DNA of 64,000 bases. Origin: Mesorhizobium sp. (GTDB lineage Bacteria; Pseudomonadota; Alphaproteobacteria; Rhizobiales; Rhizobiaceae). The translations under genes were made by a program, and so were the position numbers. Below the pieces are notes generated by a model, which ran no database searches, had not been told where the DNA came from, and saw only the letters and a list, made by a program, of their open reading frames with translations. Shown here piece by piece: positions 16,446-25,741 of the stretch. Within the stretch, counting starts at the first letter, position 1. Each line of letters begins with the position of its first letter. The stretch covers positions 1 through 64,000 of the forward strand of contig NZ_SUHQ01000024.1 of assembly GCF_004962245.1 (NCBI RefSeq), read 5' to 3'.

Positions 16446-17261
16446 GTGCAGAAAGATCCGTTCCGCATTCGTGATCACGTGGCGGAGTTTGACGACATCG
16501 TCGCCGAGATTGTTCGCCGCAGCACAGAAAGCAGGGCGAACATACCCATGGTCGCAGACGTAGCCTATGGACCTGATGCAACTGAAACCGTTGATCTGTT
16601 CTTCCCGAAAGGCAAACGCGAGCGCCTGCCGGTGCACATGTTCATCCACGGTGGCTACTGGAGGATGTTCTCCAAACGCGACTATTCCTATGTCGCCGAG
16701 ACCGTCACCAATGCAGGTGCGATCGCGGTCATTGTAGATTACGCCCTCATGCCTGCCGTTAGGATGGCGGCGATCGTGGACCAGGTACGCCGCGCAAGAC
16801 AGTGGGTAGCCGACCACATCGCGGACTACGGAGGCGATCCTGGCCTGCTGACCATTAGCGGTCATTCAGCCGGAGCGCATCTGGCAACAATGCTTTTTGA
16901 CGACGATAGCCGGCCATCTGGCATCAAAGCCGCAGTGCTGCTTGGGGGCCTCTATGACCTGAAACCATTGCAGACCTCATTCCTTGCCAGCGAAATTGCG
17001 ATCACAGACGAAGAAGTCCGCCTGTTCTCGCCAATCAACAAAACCTGCGATCCATCAGTGGCTGTCGAAATCTCGGTCGGAGCCGATGAAACGCCCCCCT
17101 TCCACAGTCAGGCCGCAATATTCGCGGACCATCTGGAGCAACAAGGACTGGATGTCGCACGCACTACCCTTGCAGCAGCCAACCACATGAGCAGCGTCCG
17201 CGACCTTGGCTTGGCTGGCACCGATGCCGCGTCACTGCTGGCCCGCCTCGTGGCAGCCTGA
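16446..17261 (+). CDS. Alpha/beta hydrolase, arylformamidase/esterase-like
   Basis: A 271-residue alpha/beta hydrolase beginning at a GTG 9 bases after the aldehyde dehydrogenase stop. The oxyanion-hole motif HGGYW is at about residue 70 and the nucleophile elbow GHSAG at about 139-143; a C-terminal His in AANHMS completes a triad. This arrangement matches the HGGXW subfamily that includes kynurenine formamidase and small carboxylesterases. It is the third gene of the operon and may release the substrate of the two dehydrogenases. Confidence 0.82.
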   Translation: MQKDPFRIRDHVAEFDDIVAEIVRRSTESRANIPMVADVAYGPDATETVDLFFPKGKRERLPVHMFIHGGYWRMFSKRDYSYVAETVTNAGAIAVIVDYALMPAVRMAAIVDQVRRARQWVADHIADYGGDPGLLTISGHSAGAHLATMLFDDDSRPSGIKAAVLLGGLYDLKPLQTSFLASEIAITDEEVRLFSPINKTCDPSVAVEISVGADETPPFHSQAAIFADHLEQQGLDVARTTLAAANHMSSVRDLGLAGTDAASLLARLVAA

Positions 17262-17440
17262 AACTCTGGTCAGCCATGGCAGCAACGCCAGCGGATGAAA
17301 ATAAGAGAATGCCCCACCACACATTGCCCCGATTCTGCCTGCAGCCGTTTCGTAGACGTGCCAGCTGTTCGAATCGCCCTGGTCGCGGCTAGGCGTTTCC
17401 TGGGCGTCGACGTGATACATTTGCAACCGCGGATGTGAAG

Positions 17441-18331
17441 CTAGATATGCTCGCGAAGAGTGTCGGCGATCATTACATCAATACTCTGTGCTGACACTCC
17501 GAGGCTCGTCTCGGAATCGGAGGAATCGACTAGCAACGGACTTTCGAAGAGGTAGCTCATTTCCACGAGCTCGTGCATCCCCAACGCGTCCATCTGGTCA
17601 TGCGAGTAGGTGCTGACTTCGGGAAGTTTTTTTCCCAGCATCGCCGAGGTCTTCTGCATGATGTCCCGGGGCGAAGCATGCTGGGACGGAACGTGAAATG
17701 CACGGCCCCATTCTCCAGCATAGGATGAGGCAGCCACAAGTGTTCTGGCCACATCCTTCGTGAAGGTCCAGGCATGATCCGCATCAAGATTGCCCAGAAA
17801 GGTAACGGGTTTCGCCTCCAACAGCGAGGGCAATGCCAAAATCGAGAAGTAGGTGACTGCGCCGTAACCAAGGTAATCGCTGGAACGAACCTCAATGGCG
17901 GGAACACCGGCGCCAAGGGCTCGCTGCCACATTATGGTGCGGACGGTGCCCTTGCGCGAGGTGGGATCAAGCGGCAGATCTGGGCGAAGCTGGCCCTTGG
18001 CATTTGCGCCATATCCATAGAGATTTCCCAGAACGATCAGTTTTGCGTTGACCATCTCCGCTGCGCGTGTGACCCCATCCATGATTGGAAAGAAATCAAT
18101 TGGCCAACGGTCATAGGCGGCCATGGCACACATGAAAACGGCGTCCGCGCCCCGGCTAATCCGCGCAAGCGCGTCGGCGTCCGTGGCATCTGCCTGGACC
18201 GCGCGCACGTGCTTCAGATCAATGGAGCCGACACCGCGGCTTGTGAGAACAACTTCATGTCCGTCTTCTCCAAGAAGGCGAGCGGTTTCGAGCCCCACCG
18301 GGCCGGTGCCCACAACAACATAGGTACTCAT
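17441..18331 (-). CDS. NAD-dependent epimerase/dehydratase (atypical SDR)
   Basis: A 296-residue Rossmann-fold protein opening with VVVGTGPVGLETARLL. The ATG at 18331 places this directly at the N-terminus and follows GAAGGGA. An Asp-rich second strand (VQADATDADAL) and a GNLYGYG segment are consistent with atypical extended SDRs; the standard YxxxK is not clear, so it may be a sensor or reductase of the NmrA type. It is divergent from the AraC regulator 111 bases away, which probably controls it. Confidence 0.75.
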   Translation of the reverse strand: MSTYVVVGTGPVGLETARLLGEDGHEVVLTSRGVGSIDLKHVRAVQADATDADALARISRGADAVFMCAMAAYDRWPIDFFPIMDGVTRAAEMVNAKLIVLGNLYGYGANAKGQLRPDLPLDPTSRKGTVRTIMWQRALGAGVPAIEVRSSDYLGYGAVTYFSILALPSLLEAKPVTFLGNLDADHAWTFTKDVARTLVAASSYAGEWGRAFHVPSQHASPRDIMQKTSAMLGKKLPEVSTYSHDQMDALGMHELVEMSYLFESPLLVDSSDSETSLGVSAQSIDVMIADTLREHI

Positions 18332-18442
18332 GTCAATCCCTTCGAAGGTTGCGATAACGTCAACGTTAGCGAGGCAACGCATTGAAAATCGCGCGGCATT
18401 CGCCAAATGTTCAGCATGTTTCGCCAATCGTTGAGGCTGCCG

Positions 18443-19258
18443 ATGCATTCACAGCCTGCTTCGTCTGCGGCCAATGCCGTTACGATCGCGGCATTGCAGG
18501 TTGAGGCTGGCAGGTTCCAATTGCCCCAAGCCCATCGGCACCGCGTCTTCGTCCACGCAAGCGCAGCGACGCGTTCCTATTGCAACCAAGTCGGGAAGTA
18601 TTTCGTACGGCGCGCCGGCGATATCGATCTCGTGCCCGCAGGAGAAGAAGGAGGATTTGAAGCCGAAACACAGTTCAACACCATTGAACTTAGCCTCTCA
18701 CCAGCCTTGATAGAGAACGTCGCAGCGGAACTGGGTTCGGGAAGCCTTCGACGGCTTGAGACGCGTCACCTTCTCCGTGACGAACGGATTGAGCATCTCG
18801 CTCGCGCGCTCGAGAACGATTTCCGTGCCGGCACACCGAGCGGATCGCTGTTCGCGGACAGCATCGGCGTTGCGCTAGCGGTTCGCCTGCTGGGTCTAGA
18901 GGAAAAGGAGAGCGAGCGATCGAGCCGTTTGTCCGAAATCCAACTAAAGCGTGTATTAGACTTCATCGAAGCCCAAATCCAGACACCGCTGTCCTTGGAA
19001 ACATTGAGCAGGGTCGCTGGGGTCAGCAATTCACACCTCAGAACCTGGTTCAAAGCTGCGACGGGATTAACAGTCCATCGCTATGTGCTTCGTCGCCGGG
19101 TTGAGAGAGCGCGTGTGTTGTTGTTGGCAAACGACTTCAGCATAAGCGAGGTGGCGCATCTAACTGGCTTCGCTCACCAATCTCACCTTTCTCATTGGAT
19201 GCGGCGCGAGATCGGCGAAACGCCTCGTGGCATTAGGCGGTCGCGCTCCGTTGCCTGA
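18443..19258 (+). CDS. AraC family transcriptional regulator
   Basis: A 271-residue regulator with an N-terminal sensory half and a C-terminal double helix-turn-helix. The first runs through PLSLETLSRVAGVSNSHLRTWFKAATG, the second through FSISEVAHLTGFAHQSHLSHWMRREIGETP. The start at 18443 is chosen because GAGG lies 6-7 bases upstream; ATGs at 18407 and 18416 are possible. Its divergent neighbour at 17441 is the likely target. Confidence 0.88.
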   Translation: MHSQPASSAANAVTIAALQVEAGRFQLPQAHRHRVFVHASAATRSYCNQVGKYFVRRAGDIDLVPAGEEGGFEAETQFNTIELSLSPALIENVAAELGSGSLRRLETRHLLRDERIEHLARALENDFRAGTPSGSLFADSIGVALAVRLLGLEEKESERSSRLSEIQLKRVLDFIEAQIQTPLSLETLSRVAGVSNSHLRTWFKAATGLTVHRYVLRRRVERARVLLLANDFSISEVAHLTGFAHQSHLSHWMRREIGETPRGIRRSRSVA

Positions 19259-19404
19259 CGCGTCAATGGCAATGAGCATCCAGACGTAAGTGTGAAGGTG
19301 CCATCCGATTGCCGATACGCCGGGGGCAAAGATGCAGCCAGCGCACAATATTGCCTCGCGTCGGCCCGATGTCGATAGCTCGCTCGGGCTGGCTCGACGC
19401 CCAA

Positions 19405-20601
19405 TCAGTCGAAGAACCCGGCGTCCTCTTCCAGCAGATACTTCTTGGCACCCTGGGCGTCGATGTCGAGGCCGAGCCCGGGAGCTTCGAGCAGATCGAT
19501 CATCGAATCCTTCACCACCTGCTTAGGCAGGCCGATGACGATATCGCTCCACCAGGGGTCGGAGGCGCTCGGATACTCGAAAGCGATGTAGTTGGCGGGC
19601 AAGGTGGCGCAGACATTGATCAGCGCGCCGAGGCCGAGAAGGCCGTTCGCGGTTCCGTGCGGGGCCATCAGGATCGAGTGCATGTAGGCGTGCTCGGCCA
19701 CCCATTTGAGCTCGGCGATGCCGCCGATATCGGCGGGGTCGGGACCGATAATGCGCACCGCCTGGGTCTCGATCAGTTCCTTGAAGTTGTGACGCAAATA
19801 GATCTGCTCGCCGGTGTGGATGGGGGTGGAGGTGGATGTCGTGAGTTCGCAGTAGGCCTGCGGATTGACCCACGGCACGTAGTCGCCCGTCAGCATGTCC
19901 TCGAGCCACATGAGATTGTACTTCTCGACCGCCTGCGCGAAGCGGATGGCGTCGGGCAGGAACCAGCCCGGACCGCAATCCAGCGCGAGAGAAACCTTGT
20001 CGCCGAGCACTTCCTTCATGGCGATGACGCAGTCGATCATGTGCGCCATGCCGCGCTCGCTGATCTGCCCCTGGTCCATCGCGCCGTGATAGGTCGGCGG
20101 CTGCCGGACACCGTAGTGGAAGTCAGGTACGCTCGTCTTCATGTTGGAGTGGAAGCTGACGCCCTGCTTCACCATGAAGAAGTTTTCGGGCCGCTCCATC
20201 ATCCATTTGACATCCGCCGCATAGTCCTCGGGCCTGTCGCCAGTCCTCTTTTTGCGGATCGAGCCGTTGTAGACGCGCACCTTGTCGCGCACCTTGCCGC
20301 CGAGCAGCTTGTAGGCCGGCACGCCCGCGGCCTTGCCGGCAATGTCCCATAGCGCATGTTCGATAGCGCTTACCGCGGCGCCATAGGGCTTGAAAGAGCC
20401 GCGTTGGCGGATCTTCAGCATCACGCGCTCGACGTCGGTCGGGTCCTCGCCGATCAGCGCCTCGCGGAAATGCAGCACAAAGGGCTTGAGGTAGGTCTTG
20501 GTGAATTCAACTTCGCCAAGGCCATAGAGGCCCTCGTCGGTCACAATGCGGACGATCGGGTGCCTGCCGATAACGGCGCAGCGAAGGTCGGTGATCTTCA
20601 T
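19405..20601 (-). CDS. Enolase-superfamily sugar-acid dehydratase (MR/MLE family), copy 1
   Basis: A 398-residue mandelate racemase/muconate lactonising enzyme family protein. Metal ligands appear as D208 (LALDCG), E234 (MWLED) and E265 (HTGEQIYL). A catalytic His315 lies in MAPHGTAN with an Asp partner near 288-291, the pattern of acid-sugar dehydratases. The family removes water from an aldonate or diacid through an enolate held by Mg2+. It is the last gene of a minus-strand series: FCD regulator, copy 3, copy 2, copy 1. The exact substrate cannot be read. Confidence 0.88.
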   Translation of the reverse strand: MKITDLRCAVIGRHPIVRIVTDEGLYGLGEVEFTKTYLKPFVLHFREALIGEDPTDVERVMLKIRQRGSFKPYGAAVSAIEHALWDIAGKAAGVPAYKLLGGKVRDKVRVYNGSIRKKRTGDRPEDYAADVKWMMERPENFFMVKQGVSFHSNMKTSVPDFHYGVRQPPTYHGAMDQGQISERGMAHMIDCVIAMKEVLGDKVSLALDCGPGWFLPDAIRFAQAVEKYNLMWLEDMLTGDYVPWVNPQAYCELTTSTSTPIHTGEQIYLRHNFKELIETQAVRIIGPDPADIGGIAELKWVAEHAYMHSILMAPHGTANGLLGLGALINVCATLPANYIAFEYPSASDPWWSDIVIGLPKQVVKDSMIDLLEAPGLGLDIDAQGAKKYLLEEDAGFFD

Positions 20602-20619
20602 CTTCTGGTCTTTCTCGCC

Positions 20620-21978
20620 TCAGCTCCAGGTGCGATCCCAGGAATACTCATTGTCCCAGTGATCCGTGGGCTGCCAGATGCCGGTGACACCCGGCTGCAG
20701 ATGCCGCGCGATCACCTCGTCGACGACATCGTCGATCCCCAGGCCCGGCTTGTCCGGAACAGTTATGAAGCCGTCCTTGACGAGTGGCTTGGGAATGCCG
20801 GTGACGATATCGTCCCACCAGTCGACATCGGCGGAGTGATATTCGAGGGCCATGAAGTTTTCGGTCGCGGTCGCGACATGTGCCGCGGCCATTGCCGCGA
20901 TCGGGCTTTCTGCCATGTGGATCGCCATGGCGACGCCGTGGTCCTGCGCCATATCGCCGATCTTCTTGGTCTCAAGGATGCCGCCGCTTGTGAGCAGGTC
21001 CGGGTGGATAACGGAGAGGCCGCCGCTCCTGAGCAAAGGCTCGAAGGCCTCCTTAAGGTAGATGTCCTCGCCGGTGCAGATTGGCACCGTGGTGGCCTCC
21101 TGCAATTGTCGGTACTGTTCGGTGTACTGCCATGGGATCACATCCTCGAGCCAGGCCGGAACGTATTTCTCGATACGGCGCGACAGGCGTATGCCGTCCT
21201 GCAGCGAGATGTGGCCGACATGGTCGATGGCGAGCGGGATCTCGTATCCGATCACCTCGCGAACCTCGTGGATATACTGCTCGAGCAGGTCGATCCCCTG
21301 TTCGGTGAAATGCAGGCCCGTGAATGGGTGCTGCACGTTCTGCACGTCGTAGGCGAGATTGCGCGCCTTGCGCTCCTCGAGCGCGCCGCCACGGCCGCGT
21401 GGATTGGCGCGAAACCCTTCGAGCGCACCGGCGGGCGCGGCCACGGCGCCCGGGACATGGGCGATCTGCATCAAGCCCAGGTCCATCTTGAGGAAGGTGA
21501 AACCGCGGCTCATGCGCTCCTTGAGGCGCTTTCCGGTTTCGGTCCCGCTCGGTTTCTCGGCGTCGGTATCGCAATAGACGCGCACCTTGTCGCGAAACTT
21601 GCCGCCGAGCATCTGGTAGATGGGGACGCCATAGGCCTTGCCCGCGAGATCCCAGAGCGCGATTTCCACCGCCGAGACGCCGCCGCCTTGCCGGCCGTGC
21701 CCGCCGAATTGCTTGATGCGGCGAAACAGGCGATCGACGTCGCAAGGGTTCTCGCCAAGCAGCCGGCTTTTCAGCATCAACGCATAGGTGGCGCTGGCGC
21801 CGTCACGCACCTCGCCAAGCCCGACGATCCCCTGATTGGTGTAGATCTTGAGCAGTGCTGAGGTGAACGGCGCGCCGACGATTTCGGCTACCCGCATGTC
21901 GGTGATGCGAAGGTCGGACGGCTTGGAGTTCGTGTTCACCCGATTGAGAGCCTCGTCGGCTCCGTCCGTCTTTGGCAT
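20620..21978 (-). CDS. Enolase-superfamily sugar-acid dehydratase (MR/MLE family), copy 2
   Basis: A 452-residue family member, longer than the usual 380-400 because of an N-terminal extension of about 24 residues and an insertion near 170-210 (AHVPGAVAAPAG ... GFRANPRGRGG). Candidate ligands are D252 (LAIDHVGH), E278 (AWLED) and E304 (CTGEDIYL), with D327 and H354 (AIHMAES) as the catalytic pair. It sits between copies 1 and 3 with gaps of 18 and 61 bases, so cotranscription is likely. Reaction probably syn- or anti-dehydration of a sugar acid. Confidence 0.87.
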   Translation of the reverse strand: MPKTDGADEALNRVNTNSKPSDLRITDMRVAEIVGAPFTSALLKIYTNQGIVGLGEVRDGASATYALMLKSRLLGENPCDVDRLFRRIKQFGGHGRQGGGVSAVEIALWDLAGKAYGVPIYQMLGGKFRDKVRVYCDTDAEKPSGTETGKRLKERMSRGFTFLKMDLGLMQIAHVPGAVAAPAGALEGFRANPRGRGGALEERKARNLAYDVQNVQHPFTGLHFTEQGIDLLEQYIHEVREVIGYEIPLAIDHVGHISLQDGIRLSRRIEKYVPAWLEDVIPWQYTEQYRQLQEATTVPICTGEDIYLKEAFEPLLRSGGLSVIHPDLLTSGGILETKKIGDMAQDHGVAMAIHMAESPIAAMAAAHVATATENFMALEYHSADVDWWDDIVTGIPKPLVKDGFITVPDKPGLGIDDVVDEVIARHLQPGVTGIWQPTDHWDNEYSWDRTWS

Positions 21979-22039
21979 GACTTGTCCTCGTTCTGGTCGG
22001 GGGCTTGTCGCCCCAAACGCCGCCCGGCATGGAGCGTTG

Positions 22040-23206
22040 TTAACTCAGCTCAATCTCATGGGCCTGCAGGTAATTGCGGTTCATCTCGACACCGAGACCA
22101 GGTTTCGACGTCAGCTTGAGGCTGCCGTTCGAAACGTCGAGTGGTCTGTCGATGAGATGATCGTATTTGCCGAGGTTCCACTCCGACGTCTCAAGTTTGT
22201 AGAAGTTGGGAACGGTCATCATCACCTGCGCTCCCGCAACCACGTTAATCGGCCCCGCGGCATCATGCGGCGAGACCGGGATGTAGTAGGCTTCGCACAG
22301 GGCGGAAATCTTCTTGAGTTCGGTAATGCCGCCGGTCCAGGTGACGTCAGGCATGATGTAGTCAGCGAGCTTGTTCTCGAGTACCGGCACGAAATCCCAT
22401 TTGGTGTGGCCGCACTCGCCCCACGAGATAGCGGCACTGACCTTCTCACGCACCTGCTTGAGGGCGTTAAGGCTCTCGGGCGGACAGGGCTCCTCGAACC
22501 AGTCGATCTGACCAGCTTCCTCGAGGCTCCGACAGAGGCGAATGGCGGTGGGAACGTCGAAGCGGCCATGCGCATCGATGAGGATGTCGATGTCAGGGCC
22601 CGCCGTTTCGCGGATCAGCGCCGTAAGTTCGGCCGCTTTGCGCTCGTCCTTGCGGGTCATGCTGCCATCGAGGTAACCGTCCCGCTGTTCGCGGGACAGG
22701 CCATCGGCGGTGTGGCCCTGATGGGGGAAGGGATCAAACTTGAGCGCAGTATGCCCAGACTCGACGATATCCCGAATTTCGCGGACCACAGCCTCCTTGC
22801 TGGTAAATTTGGCCTGGTTGGGATGGGTGTAGAGCGCGATTTCATCGCGTACTGGTCCGCCCAACAGCTCGTAAATCGGCTTGCCAAGGACTTTGCCGCG
22901 GATGTCCCAGAGGGCTATATCGATGGCGCTCACGCATTCGACGGCGGCGCCGCGGCTGCCCATATAGGTGAAGCTGCGGAAAATCTTGTGCCACAGATGC
23001 TCGATCCGCGCCGGATCCTCGCCGGTCACGGCGACCCCGATCTGCCGCAGGATCGTGCAGAGAGCGCGGTTGGCCAGCTTTGTTGTGGTGGTGATCTCTC
23101 CCCAGCCGCTCACTCCCTCGTCGGTCGTCACCTCGACGAACAGGTACTCTCCCCAATAAGAAGCATCGGACTTGATCAGCCACGGACGAATGCTCGTGAT
23201 TTTCAT
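22040..23206 (-). CDS. Enolase-superfamily sugar-acid dehydratase (MR/MLE family), copy 3
   Basis: A 388-residue member. K156 lies in ALKFDPF; ligands are D211 with H213 in LIDAHGRFD, E239 in WFEEP and E264 in SWGEC; D287 and catalytic H314 in VSPHDAAGP follow. The D-x-H, E, E, H arrangement is that of galactonate/arabinonate-type dehydratases. The ATG at 23206 is preferred to an upstream GTG/ATG because MKITSIRP is the usual family start. It is the first enzyme gene after the FCD regulator on the same strand, 54 bases apart. Confidence 0.88.
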   Translation of the reverse strand: MKITSIRPWLIKSDASYWGEYLFVEVTTDEGVSGWGEITTTTKLANRALCTILRQIGVAVTGEDPARIEHLWHKIFRSFTYMGSRGAAVECVSAIDIALWDIRGKVLGKPIYELLGGPVRDEIALYTHPNQAKFTSKEAVVREIRDIVESGHTALKFDPFPHQGHTADGLSREQRDGYLDGSMTRKDERKAAELTALIRETAGPDIDILIDAHGRFDVPTAIRLCRSLEEAGQIDWFEEPCPPESLNALKQVREKVSAAISWGECGHTKWDFVPVLENKLADYIMPDVTWTGGITELKKISALCEAYYIPVSPHDAAGPINVVAGAQVMMTVPNFYKLETSEWNLGKYDHLIDRPLDVSNGSLKLTSKPGLGVEMNRNYLQAHEIELS

Positions 23207-23260
23207 CTCAACTGCCTTTATCTGAAGTGGTCGGGACATCGATGTTCCAGACCGGATATT

Positions 23261-23971
23261 CTATCCTGCCCGAGCGGCGCTACGCGCACGCATGTGTTCG
23301 AGGACATGCCGGCCGGAACCCTCGACGTGGCGGGCAATGAGCTCGGCTGCCTCGTCCGCATTTCCCGCTTTTACATGCGCGATGAGCTCGCGGTGCTCGC
23401 GAATGATCGCGGCACGCCGAGCGAGCGTGAAATTGAAACGCCGGCTCACGGCTCGCAGCACTTCGCGATGCTTCCACCAAAGCTCCGCGGCATGGCGGTT
23501 ATAGTGCCGCTGGTACATCACGGTGTGGAAAGCGGTATCCAGCTCACTGTGCCTGAACGTGTTGGCAAAGTTGTTCTCTTCGATCAGGCCTTGGATACGT
23601 TCGAGTTCGGCAATGTCTTCGCCGGTCGCCATATTCACGAACCATCGCGTCAGAGCCGGCTCGATCAGGACTCCGATCTCGTAGATATCGCGCACAAAAT
23701 CCTGATCTATAGGCCGAACGCGCGCCCCGCGGTTGGGAACAAAGGTGACAAAGCCCTCCCCGCGCAACAGTTGCAGAGCCTCGCGCACGGGGTTGGTCGA
23801 GGTGCCGTGACGACGGGCGAGATCGGTTACCACGAGCCGTTCGTTGGCGGTGAGCCGCCCTTCGATGATGTCTTCCCTGATCAGTTCGTAAAGCGAGGCG
23901 CCCTCACTGGAGGCCCCGAGAGGGTCAATCCCTTCGGGTGGCTCTGCTTTGAAATCGCTTGTTTCGGCCAA
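23261..23971 (-). CDS. GntR family regulator, FCD subfamily, of the sugar-acid cluster
   Basis: A 236-residue protein with winged helix (about 28-90: LTANERLVVTDLARRHGTSTNPVREALQLLRGEGFV) and FCD domain (IYEIGVLIEPALTRWFV ... SELDTAFHTVMYQRHYN ... IIREHRELIAHVKAGNADEAAELIARHVEGS). I place the start at a TTG preceded by GAGGGAG at six-base spacing, because no ATG is available near the domain; a GTG 15 codons earlier is possible. It precedes three dehydratases and is divergent from the ABC importer, which it probably co-regulates. Confidence 0.85.
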   Translation of the reverse strand: MAETSDFKAEPPEGIDPLGASSEGASLYELIREDIIEGRLTANERLVVTDLARRHGTSTNPVREALQLLRGEGFVTFVPNRGARVRPIDQDFVRDIYEIGVLIEPALTRWFVNMATGEDIAELERIQGLIEENNFANTFRHSELDTAFHTVMYQRHYNRHAAELWWKHREVLRAVSRRFNFTLARRAAIIREHRELIAHVKAGNADEAAELIARHVEGSGRHVLEHMRARSAARAG

Positions 23972-24031
23972 GGCCGGCTCCCTCGATAAATACACATTTT
24001 GTTCGATATCACGCACGGTTTCCACAAACAA

Positions 24032-24079
24032 TGTACGATTTATCGCGTTGACAGACAATCTGCGATCTGAAAACGTACA
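24032..24079. promoter_or_regulatory. Divergent promoter region with TTGACA and TGTACG/CGTACA arms
   Basis: The 211-base gap between the FCD regulator and the importer contains TGTACG (24032-24037) and its inverse CGTACA (24074-24079), flanking a TTGACA (24048-24053) that could be a -35 element. No convincing -10 is visible, so this is only a candidate control region. Confidence 0.3.
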
Positions 24080-24182
24080 AAGTGCTCGAAGGGATACATT
24101 GAATGAGCTGTCCCGCGGTCGACGAGCAAAGACCGCTCGCCTTGATGCAGAGCGGCATGGGAGAGAAACCTGGAGGATACCT

Positions 24183-25664
24183 ATGACGAGGATTACACTC
24201 GGCGGTGCCGTCCTGCGCGGCACTGTCTCCACTGCTTTAATGGCATCGTTGATGTCCGCGCCGGCGCTCGGTGCGGCGCCGGTCGACTTGAGCAAGTGGT
24301 CGCCGGAATATGTGCGCTCCATTGCAGGCACACAGGATTTTGATACGGCGGCCGATTGCGCCAAGGTCACCCCGCTCGACTACAAGGGGCGACTGACTTT
24401 CTGGTATCAGGGCGTGTTCGAGGGCGACCCCGACCTCCTGCGCCAGTACTACAAGGATTTCTTCGAGACCTTCCGAAAGACCTATCCGAACATCCAGCTC
24501 GAGGAACAAGCCCTCACCTACAACGATCTCCTTGACAAGTTCCGCACGGCGCTCCTTGGCAATGCCGCGCCGATGGCGGTACGCCTGCAAATCCTGGGTG
24601 GCACCGAGTTCGCCTCAAAGGGCTATCTGGAGCCGCTCAAGCCCGAGGACGTGGGGTATTCGACCGAGGACTTCTGGCCCGGCGCCATGAAAGCCGTGAC
24701 TTGGGACGGCGTGACCTACGGCATTCCAACCAACAATGAAACGATGGCGTTCATCTGGAATGCCGATATCTTCAAGCGCGCAGGTCTCGATCCGGACAAG
24801 GCTCCGGCAACCTGGGACGACGTCGTGAAGTACTCCAAGCAGATCCACGACAAGCTCGGCATTGCCGGTTACGGCCTCGTGGCTCGCAAGAATGCCGGCA
24901 ATACCCCATACCGCTTCATGCCTCAGTTGTGGGCCTATGGCGGCGGCGTCTTCGACGAAGCCACGGCGAACCCGACCTATAAGCAGATCGAGCTCGCCAG
25001 CCCGCAGAGCAAGGCCGCGCTGCAAGCCTCTTACGACATGTATGTCCGCGACAAGTCGGTTCCGGTTTCGGCACTCACCAACCAGCAGGCCGACAACCAG
25101 CCGCTGTTCCTCGCCGGCCAGCTCGGCATGATGATCTCTCACCCGTCCGACTACAATGTCATGCTCGACCTGCAGAAAAAGGCGACGGGCACCGACAAGG
25201 ACAAGGCGCAGACCGTCATCGACAACATGCGCTATGGCCTGATTCCGACCGGCCCCGACGGCAAGCGCGCAGTCGTTTTCGGCGGCTCGAACATTCACAT
25301 CCTGAAGCCCGAATACGTCGAGGGCGGCAAGGTAGACGAGCCGGCTGCAAAGGCCATCATCTGCATGTGGACGAGCCCTGAATGGTCGCTGAAGATGGCC
25401 TACGCCGGATCGAACCCGGGTAACCTCAACGGCTTCAAGACCAAATGGATGAAAGAACGTTTGGACAGCATCAAGTTCCTCGATGTCACGACCTCGATGC
25501 TGCCATACGGCATCCCGTTCCCGGCGCTGCCGCAGTCTCCCGAGATCATGAACATCATCGTTCCGGACATGCTGCAGAATGCCTTGACCGGAGCGATGAC
25601 CGTCGACCAGGCAGCGGACGACGCGGCCAAGAAGGTGAAAGATCTGATGGGCGGCGGACTCTAG
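24183..25664 (+). CDS. ABC transporter sugar-binding protein (CUT1 type)
   Basis: A 493-residue extracellular binding protein, family 1. A Sec signal peptide is visible (MTRITLGGAV ... LMSAPALGAA). The mature part has the LTFWYQG opening, WDDVVKYSKQ and YGIPTNNET segments typical of maltose/glycerol-3-phosphate-type binding proteins. It is longer than the usual 420-440 because of an extra N-terminal stretch of about 40 residues after the signal. GGAGG lies 8 bases before the ATG. First gene of a plus-strand importer operon; a sugar acid or oligosaccharide is the likely ligand given the dehydratases around it. Confidence 0.9.
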   Translation: MTRITLGGAVLRGTVSTALMASLMSAPALGAAPVDLSKWSPEYVRSIAGTQDFDTAADCAKVTPLDYKGRLTFWYQGVFEGDPDLLRQYYKDFFETFRKTYPNIQLEEQALTYNDLLDKFRTALLGNAAPMAVRLQILGGTEFASKGYLEPLKPEDVGYSTEDFWPGAMKAVTWDGVTYGIPTNNETMAFIWNADIFKRAGLDPDKAPATWDDVVKYSKQIHDKLGIAGYGLVARKNAGNTPYRFMPQLWAYGGGVFDEATANPTYKQIELASPQSKAALQASYDMYVRDKSVPVSALTNQQADNQPLFLAGQLGMMISHPSDYNVMLDLQKKATGTDKDKAQTVIDNMRYGLIPTGPDGKRAVVFGGSNIHILKPEYVEGGKVDEPAAKAIICMWTSPEWSLKMAYAGSNPGNLNGFKTKWMKERLDSIKFLDVTTSMLPYGIPFPALPQSPEIMNIIVPDMLQNALTGAMTVDQAADDAAKKVKDLMGGGL

Positions 25665-25686
25665 CCGAAACCTGACCCGCGATCTC

Positions 25687-25713
25687 ACCGGCTGCGCCGA
25701 GAGTGCAGCCGGT
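25687..25713 (+). terminator. Intercistronic hairpin after the binding-protein gene
   Basis: Perfect 9-bp inverted repeat ACCGGCTGC / GCAGCCGGT with a 9-base loop, 22 bases after the binding-protein stop and before the first permease. Such stems commonly protect the binding-protein transcript and reduce downstream expression. No T-run follows, so full termination is doubtful. Confidence 0.6.
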
Positions 25714-25741
25714 TCGTTCCGAAGAACAAGGGCACGCCAAA

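Noticed and set aside
19309..23989. Long plus-strand open frames antisense to the enolase-family genes
   Set aside because: They have no family motifs and arise from high GC and codon bias; the minus-strand frames carry complete active-site patterns and ribosome sites.
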